Below are positions 36,969-46,500 of a stretch of DNA of 59,427 nt, piece by piece. A model generated the notes under the pieces. It was not told the origin of the DNA. It saw only the letters and a program-made list of their open reading frames with translations, and did not search any database. Numbering within the stretch: the stretch's first letter is position 1; each line of letters begins with the position of its first letter. The translations under genes and the position numbers were made by a program. The stretch lies in the NCBI RefSeq assembly GCF_004000745.1, contig NZ_BILV01000034.1:1-59427 (forward strand). The letters are read 5' to 3'. This DNA comes from Paenibacillus barengoltzii NBRC 101215. GTDB lineage: Bacteria > Bacillota > Bacilli > Paenibacillales > Paenibacillaceae.

Positions 36969-38315
36969 CTAATCCTTATTAACCGTGAAACAAGTTTTGG
37001 CATCATCCAACAGAATACTTGCTCTACCAATTGAATGATACTCAATTTGATACTTTTGAATATCTGTTTTGCTAAAACAGTTCCGACCATCGAAAATAAT
37101 CGGTGTCTTCATTTTTTCTACAAATTTCCCCAATTCATATTCACAAATTTCAGGCCATTCGGTCAAAATCATAGCACAATCGACATCCTGTATCGCCTCT
37201 TCGATTGAATCCACGTAAGATACCCCTAGTGGAAGGACCTTTTTTGCTTTTTCGGTGGCGATTGGATCGTATGCTATCACTTTTGCCCCCGTCGAAAGTA
37301 GTTCATTGACTACCGTAATGGATGCTGCTTCCCTCATATCATCAGTGTTGGGTTTGAATGCAAGTCCCAATATAGCAACGGTCAGCCCCTCAAGAGAACC
37401 AAACCGTTTCTTTGCTTTTTCTGTCAGAATGCTTTGTTGTTTTTTATTTACTTCAATAACCGACTTTAATAATTCAAACTGATAATTAGCATTTCCGGCT
37501 ATTTGCATCAAAGCTTTGGTGTCCTTAGGAAAACACGAACCTCCATAACCAATGCCAGCATTCAAAAAGTGCTTCCCTATCCGTTTATCCATCCCCATCC
37601 CTAAAGCCACTTCAGTAACATCTGCGTCTAATTTTTCGCATAAATTCGATATTTCATTAATAAAACTTATCTTGGTTGCAAGAAAGGCGTTGGAAGCATA
37701 TTTAATCATTTCAGCACTTCGAATTGACGTTCTAAAAACAGGCACCTGGAAAGGTCGGTTTATTTCTTCGACAATATCTGCAGCAAGTTTGCTATCGGAG
37801 CCTATAATAATACGATCTCCATGGAATGTATCATGGATAGCGGATCCCTCTCTAAGAAATTCCGGATTTGACACAATATCGACAGTAATGTTATCAGAGA
37901 ACTTGTTATACTCGATGATAGCCTTTATTCGATCATTTGTTCCAATGGGCACAGTGCTTTTTGTTACAATAACGACATCGTTTTTAATATACTTTGCAAT
38001 GGCAAGTGAGGCATTTTCAACAGCACTTAAATCAGCAGTACCGTCATCATTGGACGGGGTACCGACAGCGATATAAATAACTTGCGCTTCATCTATTCCT
38101 TCTTGAAATTCACTAGTAAAACTAAGGCGATTTTCTGCTATATTTTTTTGGATCATCTCTTGAAGTCCAGGTTCATAAATCGGGGAAATTCCACTTTTTA
38201 GCATTCGAACCTTTGCCAAATCGACATCAATGCAGGTAACCTTATGCCCAACTTCGGCTAAACAAACACCTGTTACTAAACCTACATACCCTGTTCCTAT
38301 GACCGCAATATTCAT
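36969..38315 (-). CDS. ugd: UDP-glucose 6-dehydrogenase
   Basis: Oxidises UDP-glucose to UDP-glucuronate with two NAD+. About 448 residues from the ATG at 38315, which has GGAG 8 nt upstream. The NAD loop is AVIGTGYVGLVTG; the catalytic Cys is in GIGYGGSCFPKDTKAL; the C-terminal UDP-binding part reads DPIATEKAKKVLPLG. It could provide glucuronate or derived sugars to the adjoining glycosyltransferases or to a wall polymer. The DNA is more AT-rich than the csp side. A weak sigma-D-like sequence (ACCGATAG on the minus strand, 38354-38361; TAGA 14 bp upstream) precedes it. Confidence 0.92.
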   Translation of the reverse strand: MNIAVIGTGYVGLVTGVCLAEVGHKVTCIDVDLAKVRMLKSGISPIYEPGLQEMIQKNIAENRLSFTSEFQEGIDEAQVIYIAVGTPSNDDGTADLSAVENASLAIAKYIKNDVVIVTKSTVPIGTNDRIKAIIEYNKFSDNITVDIVSNPEFLREGSAIHDTFHGDRIIIGSDSKLAADIVEEINRPFQVPVFRTSIRSAEMIKYASNAFLATKISFINEISNLCEKLDADVTEVALGMGMDKRIGKHFLNAGIGYGGSCFPKDTKALMQIAGNANYQFELLKSVIEVNKKQQSILTEKAKKRFGSLEGLTVAILGLAFKPNTDDMREAASITVVNELLSTGAKVIAYDPIATEKAKKVLPLGVSYVDSIEEAIQDVDCAMILTEWPEICEYELGKFVEKMKTPIIFDGRNCFSKTDIQKYQIEYHSIGRASILLDDAKTCFTVNKD

Positions 38316-38384
38316 TATGATCACTCCAAGTCTGTAGAAACATATATTTATTACTATCGGTCATCCTTAATAGCTTCTAGAGAG

Positions 38385-40268
38385 TTAAACATCTTTTTGA
38401 GTAATCATATCAAGCAAAGAGTAAATACTCGAGACTAAATCATGGTCCCCCCAGTTATTTTGAACAGCTGCACCTGCTAATTTATGGATATTCTGAATCG
38501 CCTCACCACTAAAGCAAGGGTAACCAAAACTTGCTGCATTAGCTTGAACAATCATCAGATCTTGCTTAGCCTCTCCTAGCAGCCCTCTTGCAGCATAAAC
38601 GAATGCTCTCTCAAGAAGTGCCTCAAGCATCAGGGTGATATTATCGGCTTCAAAAACCTCTCTATACATTTCATTGATCGGAATCGTCTGGTATAACTTT
38701 CTAAAGATAATTTGTTCATACTTTGCTGTTGCCGAATCCAATTTTGAATACTCCACAGGATCATTGGCTGAACCTCTGCTAGCGGCGTGCATCCGATACA
38801 ACACAGTCGGAACTGGCAAGTAGTCAATTTTATATAAATTAGCCAATCTTAACCAAAAGTCATAATCTTGAGCTCTAGTTAGCTGAGTATCCCAACCGAT
38901 TAATTGATCAAGACAACTTCTTCTAAACAAAACTGTTGGCCCGTGTACAAAACACCCACGCATTAATAATTTAAAATCTAAGTCAACTCTTACTGGAGAT
39001 AAGTCATGTATACTTACAACCTGTCCGTTTGTATCGTTAAAGTTAATAGAGCGCGTATGAACCATTCCCAGTTCGGGGGAAACCTGGAATCTTTTTAATT
39101 GGAGCTCCAATTTTAATGGTAGTGCGATATCATCATCGTCAAATACCCAAATGAATTCCCCATTAACATGTTTAATAGCTTCATTTAAGGCAGATGCTTT
39201 GCCCCCGTTTTCCTTATAAATGTATTTTATTCTATCCATATAAGGGGTGAGCAATTCTTTAACAGGAATTTCTGAACCGTCATCAACCAATATAACTTCA
39301 AGATTCTTATGCGTCTGGGCAAAGACAGATTCTATCGACTCAAATAAATAATCGGGTCTATTATAGGTTGTAATAATGACGGAAACCAACTTATCGCTTG
39401 ATGGCAAACTATACAACGGCGGCAAGAATAATGAGCAAATATCTATATGATCTTCAACCCCAGGCAAGTTATCACTGACCGGTTTCGTTAAAACTCCTAA
39501 GATCCATTCACTTGGAACATCATCAATCCACTCTAATGAACAGTCTACCGCGTATTCAACAAGACCGTTTAATAGTTGTTTACTAAATATATTGAGATGG
39601 TCGGGATCCGGAATGGAGTACCTATTGGGAACGCTTATAATCACTTTGCCTCCCGGTTTACATACTCTATAGGCCTCTTTAATAATTCGTTTTGGATCGT
39701 TAACATGCTCCAATACTTCCGCAACAACTACCGTATCGAAATATTGATCAGGTAGATTTAGTTGATAACCATTGCCCACTTGAAATCTGCAAGTGTCAAT
39801 CCCGAGTTTTGCCACTTTATACCTTGCAAGATCAACAGCAACAGGGTCAATGTCAATTCCATAAAGCGTTGCTCCGTGTGCTGCAATGAAAACCGACAAG
39901 TCACCATTTGCACAACCTATTTCTAACACATTACCGGTACATAACGGCGCAGTAACAGCCATTCTCTTTAATTCTTGCTGGTTACGGACTCTTCGATAGT
40001 TATCCCACTTCTTAGAGAGGTTAATATCATTAATGTTCAGTAAAACTCTATAGATTTGATTTCCGATAACTTCCTCAATATACTGACCGGACTTCGAAAG
40101 ATACCATTCTGCAAGTTCTTCGTTACCAACGATCATGGACAATAGAGCTAAGCATGCTTCCGCTTCTTTGCTTTCAGAGCCTGCGGTTAATTCAGAGAAG
40201 CAATGCTCATAAGCTTCACTAAGGTTGTTCTCTTCAATTAAACGTATGACGTTTTCTGATAAGGACAT
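38385..40268 (-). CDS. Methyltransferase-GT2 glycosyltransferase fusion
   Basis: 627 residues in three parts. The N-terminal ~90 residues are helical. A class I SAM-dependent methyltransferase follows (~100-270; motif I VLEIGCANGD, then VVVAEVLEHVNDP). A GT2 glycosyltransferase follows (~294-520; VSVIITTYNRPDY, VFDDDDIALP as the DxD region, RAQDYDFWLRLA). The C-terminal ~90 residues are helical. A sigma-D promoter lies ~70 bp upstream, so it is likely co-expressed with the flagellum. One protein could add a sugar and methylate it, as in some flagellin glycans; acceptor unknown. Confidence 0.82.
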   Translation of the reverse strand: MSLSENVIRLIEENNLSEAYEHCFSELTAGSESKEAEACLALLSMIVGNEELAEWYLSKSGQYIEEVIGNQIYRVLLNINDINLSKKWDNYRRVRNQQELKRMAVTAPLCTGNVLEIGCANGDLSVFIAAHGATLYGIDIDPVAVDLARYKVAKLGIDTCRFQVGNGYQLNLPDQYFDTVVVAEVLEHVNDPKRIIKEAYRVCKPGGKVIISVPNRYSIPDPDHLNIFSKQLLNGLVEYAVDCSLEWIDDVPSEWILGVLTKPVSDNLPGVEDHIDICSLFLPPLYSLPSSDKLVSVIITTYNRPDYLFESIESVFAQTHKNLEVILVDDGSEIPVKELLTPYMDRIKYIYKENGGKASALNEAIKHVNGEFIWVFDDDDIALPLKLELQLKRFQVSPELGMVHTRSINFNDTNGQVVSIHDLSPVRVDLDFKLLMRGCFVHGPTVLFRRSCLDQLIGWDTQLTRAQDYDFWLRLANLYKIDYLPVPTVLYRMHAASRGSANDPVEYSKLDSATAKYEQIIFRKLYQTIPINEMYREVFEADNITLMLEALLERAFVYAARGLLGEAKQDLMIVQANAASFGYPCFSGEAIQNIHKLAGAAVQNNWGDHDLVSSIYSLLDMITQKDV

Positions 40269-40337
40269 TTATCAAACGCTCCTGTCTGTGTTTTCAAAAA
40301 AAGTACGGATACAAAAACCAATTCTTTATAAATACTT

Positions 40338-40365
40338 ATATCGGCATTCGATTTGATTAATATTA
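40338..40365 (-). promoter_or_regulatory. Sigma-D promoter of the methyltransferase-GT2 gene
   Basis: On the minus strand TAAT (40362-40365), 16-bp spacer, GCCGATAT (40338-40345). The -10 is an exact match to the sigma-D consensus and the -35 matches 3 of 4. Leader ~62 nt. Confidence 0.72.
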
Positions 40366-40405
40366 CAGGAAATAATATCCGTAAACAGCAAGAACAATGG
40401 ACATG

Positions 40406-40435
40406 AAAATTGGCTCCCGAAAATACAGGAGCCAA
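40406..40435 (-). terminator. Terminator of the flaG-fliD-...-GT2 operon
   Basis: TTGGCTCC (40410-40417) pairs with GGAGCCAA (40428-40435). On the minus strand TTTT follows the stem. It marks the end of the transcript that starts in the late flagellar genes. Confidence 0.8.
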
Positions 40436-40447
40436 CGAATACTCAAG

Positions 40448-42331
40448 CTAATCATTTACAATTATTGATTCAATCCACGGAGATTTTAGGCTATTCCTTT
40501 TTAATTCTTGTACTAATGCTGCTCCCGCAATTTTATTTTCCATTTTGAGCAACCTCAATAGCCTATAAGAAGTCTGATAATTCTTATCGAGTTGATATAA
40601 CTTTTCAGCATAATAGATAGCGTCTTCCACTTGTCCTAATTTCATTAATATATCGCTTACCAATTCATAAATATTGATATTCTCTTTTTTATTTTCAGAT
40701 TCAATGATTACCTCAAGTGCCAATTCCGCAAAACCATTTTTATTTAATTCTTTGGCGATCAGATAACGAAGTCTCGGATTGACGGTAGTCCCGATTAATG
40801 TTTCCAAACAATCATATTTCTGTAACTTAATCAAATCAGAACATAGGTGACTCCAAAACTCCTCTGATTCCTGCGATAATTCCAAACCATTGTCTTGATG
40901 CTGCTCAATTAGTTCTCTCCACCACTTCCATTCTTTATCTCTAAGCCCAAGCTCACTTTTAAACCTCGCCATGACATCAAAAGAATTAGTGATGAAACTT
41001 AATAGGAATAAGTCCCTTTTAGAATAAGGCTGAAGTTTACTAATGTGACTCCACTTCATTAACGCCTGATCATAATCGCCATCAATCATATCGATCCAAG
41101 CTCGAATCTCATCGTCTATTTCAACTCTATAGCACTTGATCAACTCATAAGTTACGGGATGTCTTAATTCATATAATAAGGACAAGAACTGCTGGATACG
41201 CTTGACGTCATTAAATGGCCAAATTTTTATCATAGCTGCTAGTAAATCTTGTCCAGATAAATTTGGATACAAGTCCGTGAACAGCTTTACAAGATAAAGC
41301 AAATCAGGTGCCTCTTTAACGGCAAGAAAAAAATGTTCTTGTGCTTGTTCATATTCTCCCTGTAATAAATAAAGTTCACTTAGCCTACTATGAGCAAGGT
41401 AGGAACCAGAACCATCATGATGATCATACTCTTTAATTCCAGAATCTTCTCCTAGCTCAAGGCATTTATTAAAGCATATCATAGCGTCTTCAACATATCC
41501 TATTTGTTGATACACACTTCCGACCTCATACCACATAGTTGGGTTTTCAGGGTAAAGTAAAATACTATCCGAAGCAATTTCCAACGCTTGCGGATACTGC
41601 TCCAATTTAAGAAGAGAATTTATCAGAAGGATCAGCATTCTGGAAGTAAACGTTTGATTTTTTGCAATAGAATACGATTTTTTAAATGCATTCACAGCAT
41701 TAGCATACTGTCCTTCATGATAATACTGGAGGCCTAAATTATAATAGTTAAAAGATGTAGGGCTTGTTAAAATTGCATTTTTGATAATCTCCATATTTCT
41801 TTTGCTTTTATTTTTACCCTTTACGATGCTGTCCAAATACCCATCGTGGTATATTACACAGTTCATGTACCCACTAGGTAAATGTGCATTTTTCTCTAGG
41901 TTTATCTGCTCATGAAGCTTACCTTCGTATCTCATCGACGGCTGGTTCCGAAATAGTCGAACAAACTGGTGAGTCTGAGTTCGTCCCATTCCCAACTCAT
42001 TTCGAATACGGAGGAAGTAATAGGCTTTATCCAGTTCGCATTGTAAATTTTCTACACCCTCATATAAATATTCGTCCGCATCCAAATGCAAAATATACTC
42101 ACCAGTGGCTTGATCCAAAGCATAATTTCGAGCTTCAGAAAAATCATTCGTCCATTCGAATGAGTAGACTTTATCGGTATATTGCTTCGCAATCTCGATA
42201 GTCCGATCTGTAGAGCCCGTATCCACAATAATGATTTCACTCACGATATTCTGAACGCTGTTAAGACATCTTTCTAAGCATCTTTCCTCATTTTTCACAA
42301 TCATGCAAAGCGAAATTGATGATTTTTTCAT
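40448..42331 (-). CDS. GT2 glycosyltransferase with TPR tail (long)
   Basis: 627 residues. The N-terminal ~230 are a GT2 domain of the SunS/WaaE type (SLCMIVKNEERCLERCL, IVDTGSTDRTIEIAKQ, DADEYLYEG as DxD). The remainder is a series of TPR-like helical pairs (for example FNYYNLGLQYYHEGQYANAV and MWYEVGSVYQQIGYVEDAM). GT2-TPR proteins beside flagellin genes are known flagellin glycosyltransferases in Firmicutes; here the link is by position and is inference. It starts 10 nt after the previous GT2 stop. The DNA is strongly AT-rich. Confidence 0.85.
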   Translation of the reverse strand: MKKSSISLCMIVKNEERCLERCLNSVQNIVSEIIIVDTGSTDRTIEIAKQYTDKVYSFEWTNDFSEARNYALDQATGEYILHLDADEYLYEGVENLQCELDKAYYFLRIRNELGMGRTQTHQFVRLFRNQPSMRYEGKLHEQINLEKNAHLPSGYMNCVIYHDGYLDSIVKGKNKSKRNMEIIKNAILTSPTSFNYYNLGLQYYHEGQYANAVNAFKKSYSIAKNQTFTSRMLILLINSLLKLEQYPQALEIASDSILLYPENPTMWYEVGSVYQQIGYVEDAMICFNKCLELGEDSGIKEYDHHDGSGSYLAHSRLSELYLLQGEYEQAQEHFFLAVKEAPDLLYLVKLFTDLYPNLSGQDLLAAMIKIWPFNDVKRIQQFLSLLYELRHPVTYELIKCYRVEIDDEIRAWIDMIDGDYDQALMKWSHISKLQPYSKRDLFLLSFITNSFDVMARFKSELGLRDKEWKWWRELIEQHQDNGLELSQESEEFWSHLCSDLIKLQKYDCLETLIGTTVNPRLRYLIAKELNKNGFAELALEVIIESENKKENINIYELVSDILMKLGQVEDAIYYAEKLYQLDKNYQTSYRLLRLLKMENKIAGAALVQELKRNSLKSPWIESIIVND

Positions 42332-42341
42332 AGATGTGTCC

Positions 42342-43436
42342 TCATTTCACTTGATTTAAAAGATTGAGTCTTTCCAATGCCAGGCCAAACCCTTGTTCAA
42401 AACTAATCCTGTAATGATATTCAGCCAATTGGATGTCTCCGCTTAATTCGAAGTATAGTCCCAGATTATAATGAGATCGGTACGATCCTACCCCTTGAAC
42501 CGATTCATATTTGCCTTTAGAGACTTCCCCAATTTCGATACAAGTGGCGAAGACATCTGGAATTTGCGGAAACCATTCAGGATTTCTTGCTTCGATTACG
42601 GCACAACCATATATATAATATAAATCGGTGTAATCCGGATAAAATTCAATAGCGGTATTAATAACATTCGATAATTTGTCCCATTCCTTCAATTTCATTA
42701 ATATATTGGCATAGTCGAGAAGCAAAGTGCTATGATAGTTAGGGTAAGGGGCTTTGATTAAATCCAAAGCTCTTTCAAACCACTTTTTGGACTTTATCCA
42801 TTCATTCATATGCCCATAGGTTCGTCCCAATTGAAATAACAAGTATGGATTGTTAGGATCTTCTTTATGTTCCAGTAAAAGTAAACTAATATTTCTCTGG
42901 TACTTATTCTTTTTATTTATCTCTTCCTGAGTATATCCTTTATGATAAAACCTAATGGAACTATTAACTACTTTTGGAGATCCTCCTCTATAGTAAAGTT
43001 GCTCATGTATTCTGCCCTTAAAAATAAAATCAACGTTATTAGGAAACATTCTAGTAATCCAAGATACCGACAATTGTCCATTCGCTGTTAAGCTTTGTAT
43101 TTCGATCCGCGCAGCTACTTCTTGGCTAACAATAACTTTCTTGGCCGCTTCCTCTAAAGCTTGATTGTCTCCAACAAATTCCTCATCAGCATCCATTATG
43201 AGAATAACTGGGGCTGTGGCTTGCATAATGCTAAAATTCCTGGCCTCCGCAAAATGATTATCCCACTTTCGCAGAAATACTTTCGCCCCCAATTCTCTAG
43301 CAATTTGTGCCGTTTTATCATCTGAATAGTGATCAACCAAAATAATCTCACGGACAAAAGGATTTATTGAACAAATGGCCTTTTCAATTGAGTGTTCTTC
43401 ATTCCGTGTAATTATGCATACAGATATGTCATTCAA
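42342..43436 (-). CDS. GT2 glycosyltransferase with TPR tail (short)
   Basis: 364 residues: GT2 domain (~1-210; SVCIITRNEEHSIEKAI, VDHYSDDKTAQIA, MDADEEF) followed by TPR-like repeats (~210-360; PYLLFQLGRTYGHMNEWIKS). The start is a TTG at 43436 with a weak GGGGG ribosome site 9 nt upstream. It shares the GT2-TPR design with the next gene, suggesting a duplicated pair acting on a common acceptor. A perfect 20-bp inverted repeat separates it from the TIG gene. Confidence 0.85.
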   Translation of the reverse strand: MNDISVCIITRNEEHSIEKAICSINPFVREIILVDHYSDDKTAQIARELGAKVFLRKWDNHFAEARNFSIMQATAPVILIMDADEEFVGDNQALEEAAKKVIVSQEVAARIEIQSLTANGQLSVSWITRMFPNNVDFIFKGRIHEQLYYRGGSPKVVNSSIRFYHKGYTQEEINKKNKYQRNISLLLLEHKEDPNNPYLLFQLGRTYGHMNEWIKSKKWFERALDLIKAPYPNYHSTLLLDYANILMKLKEWDKLSNVINTAIEFYPDYTDLYYIYGCAVIEARNPEWFPQIPDVFATCIEIGEVSKGKYESVQGVGSYRSHYNLGLYFELSGDIQLAEYHYRISFEQGFGLALERLNLLNQVK

Positions 43437-43454
43437 AGCATCATTCCCCCAATA

Positions 43455-43500
43455 CTATAGAGCAACAGGTATCCTTCAAAGGATACCTGTTGCTCTATAG
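43455..43500. repeat. Perfect 20-bp inverted repeat between TIG and GT2 genes
   Basis: Positions 43455-43474 are exactly complementary to 43481-43500 around the 6-nt loop TTCAAA. There is no T-run on either side and the GT2 ribosome site follows at once. It may be a stabilising or attenuating mRNA structure at the 3' end of the TIG cistron rather than a standard terminator. Confidence 0.85.
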
Positions 43501-43507
43501 CTATACA

Positions 43508-46500
43508 TTACTTATACGTATAACCATTAATTATTACTTCGGATGATTGTCCATCAGGATTAACGACTCTGATATTAACAGGCTCCGCAACTGTCCAACG
43601 AGGGGTACGTGCCTTGATTTGAGACTTGGAATACACCGTCGATTGGATAAGGGTATCGTTGAAATACACCTGAGCACCTGTTACAAAGTTCTGACCTGTT
43701 ATTGTAATTAGCGTTCCTCCTGTTAACGGACCTTCAGTTGGTGAAAGACTTGTTATCACCGGACTAGGTAAAGGCGGAGGTGCTAGATAGGTAAATCCAG
43801 ATGGAACCGTAACCGATTTCCCAGTTGAATTAACCACTTTAATATCTACCGGTCCAGCCACAGTCCATTTTGGTGTGGAAACCTTAATTTGAGTCGAACT
43901 ATATCTTGTAGCTTGAACCAAACTGTCATTAAAGTAAACTTTAACTCCAGTATCAAAGTTATTCCCCGACAGAGTAATAACTAATCCCCCAGTTAACTCT
44001 CCCTGGTTTGGAGTAACACTTTGGACCTCAGGTGTTGGAGGTTCTTTATATGTGAACCCGTTTACCAATTCAACCGACTCATTATTAGGATTTACAACTT
44101 TAATTGTTACTGTACCCGGTTGAGTCCATGAAGGAGTGTTAGCTTTAATCTGGGTCGAACTGTAAGTGGTCGATTGAAGAAGTACATCGTTAAAGTATAC
44201 TTTCGCACCTGAAACGAAATTTTTCCCTGTTAGTGTAATTAGCAAACCACCAGTGAGTTCACCTTCACTTGGGCTTACGCTGGTAAGTTCCAATGGAGGT
44301 GGTGGTGGTGGTGCAAGGTAATTAAAACCGCCACTTAAAGTAGAAGATTGTCCATCTCCGTTCACTACTTTAACATCTACCGGACCGCTTGTCGTCCAGA
44401 CAGGTGTTCTTGCCTTAATTTGTCCAGAGCTATATACAGTCGCTTGAACCTGCGTATCGTTAAAGTATACTTTTGCTGCAGTGTCAAAATTTTCTCCTAC
44501 TAATGTGATAAGCAACCCTCCGGCCATTTCACCTTCATTTGGACTAATGCTTGTTAATTTGACGGGAGGTGGTGGCGGTGGTGTTTCAAATGTGAATGCT
44601 TGGGGCAATACTGCCGTTTGCCCATCTGGATTTGTCACACGAATATCTACAGTTTCAGCCGATTGCCATGCAGGTGTAGTAAATTTCAATTGCGTTGCAG
44701 AAACAAATGTCGTTGCGACCTCTAGACCGCCAACGTTTATTTTGGCGCCGTTAACGAAGTTATTGCCAGTGACTACAACGACTTTTCCACCTGTTATTAA
44801 CCCTGTATTAGGGGTTACAGAAGTAAGTATTGGTGCAGGTGGTGGCGGTGGTGCAAGATAGTTGAATCCATTGCTAATAACTGAACTTTGCCCATCACTA
44901 TTTACTACTTTGACATCTACAGTTCCACTTATCGACCACTTAGGAGTCTTAAGCTTAATTGTTGAAGAACTGTAGAAGGTAGATTGTACCAGTGTATCGT
45001 TAAAATACACCTTTGCCCCAGAATCAAAATTCTTTCCAGATAAGGTAACTAACAATCCCCCAGCCATTTCTCCTTCATTCGGGCTGACATTGGTTAACTC
45101 CATCGGCGGCGGCGGTGGTGGTGTTTCAAAAGTGAACGCTTGTGGTAAATCATCTGTTTGGCCATCCGGATTCGTCACACGTATATCTACGGTTTCTGCT
45201 GTCTGCCATTCTGGTGTTGTAAACTTCAATTGCGTTGCAGAAACGAATATAACCGGAATCTCTTGATTGCCTAGCGTTAGTTTCACACCGTTCACAAAGT
45301 TCGATCCATTTACTGTTACTAGGGTTCCCCCCGTAACCAAACCGGTTGTGGGAGAAATAGAACTTAATACCGGAGCTGGCGGTGTCAAGTAATTGAACCC
45401 CTTTTCTAACAAAGCAACTTGTCCATCATCGTTGATTACTTTTACATCTACTGCGCCAGGTAATACCCATTTTGGGGTTACAGCTTTAATTTGGGTTTTG
45501 CTGTACACAGTGTATTGAATTAAAGTGTCATTAAAGTAAACTTTAGCCGTAGTATCAAAATTCGCGCCTGTAATTGTGATGACTAGGCCTCCATCTAACT
45601 TCCCTTCATTCGGAGTTATGCTTGTGATCTCCGGAGCTGGTGGAGGAGGCGGTGTCTCGAACGAGAACGCTTGTGCTTTTGTTACGGCTTGTCCATCAGG
45701 ATTCGTCACTGTTACATCTACAATTTCTGCAGATGCCCAAACTGGTGTAGTTATTTTTAATTGTGTTGATGAAACGAATGTCGTGGCAATCTCTTGATCT
45801 TTTAATTTAACCTTTGCCCCGTTGATGAAATTAGAACCATTCACCAATACTTCGGTGCCCCCCGTAATCAACCCATGATCAGGGCTCACAGAGCTGATTA
45901 TCGGTGCGGGAGGTGGAGGAGGCAATATATAGTTATACCCTTTTTCTACTAGTGCTGTTTGTCCATCAGGGTTTTCAATTTTTATATTGACAGATTCTGC
46001 ATTTGACCATTTAGGGGTCCGGATCTTAATCACAGAACCACTATAAAAAGTAGTTTGTGTCACCAGTGTATCGTTAAAATAAACTTTGGCTCCACTAAGG
46101 AAATTGGAACCATTCAATGTTACTAAAGTATCTCCTGTTGTAAAGCCTTCATTAGGCTGGATGGAGGTGATTTCAGGTTTCGGCCACTTGTATGTATAAC
46201 CTTCGGCCTGTTCAATAAATTGACCGTCTGGATTTACAATTTTGACGGTAACGGCCTCTGCCTTACTCCAACTCGGAGTTAATATGGTAATTGTTGTGTC
46301 ATTAACATAGGTCGATGGTACGACCTTATTATTGAAATAAACTTTGGTACCTGTTTTAAACCGGCTCCCAGTTAGTGTTACCGACTCTCCCCCCGTGGTT
46401 AATCCTTCATTGGGAGATACCGATACTAATTCAGGGCCAAGAATATAGCTATACGCAGCATCTAATTTAGCGCTTAAGCCATCTGAATTTGTTACCTCAA

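Noticed and set aside
43455..43500. 20-bp inverted repeat as an insertion-sequence end
   Set aside because: No transposase, no partner copy and no target duplication; the arms are only 6 nt apart.
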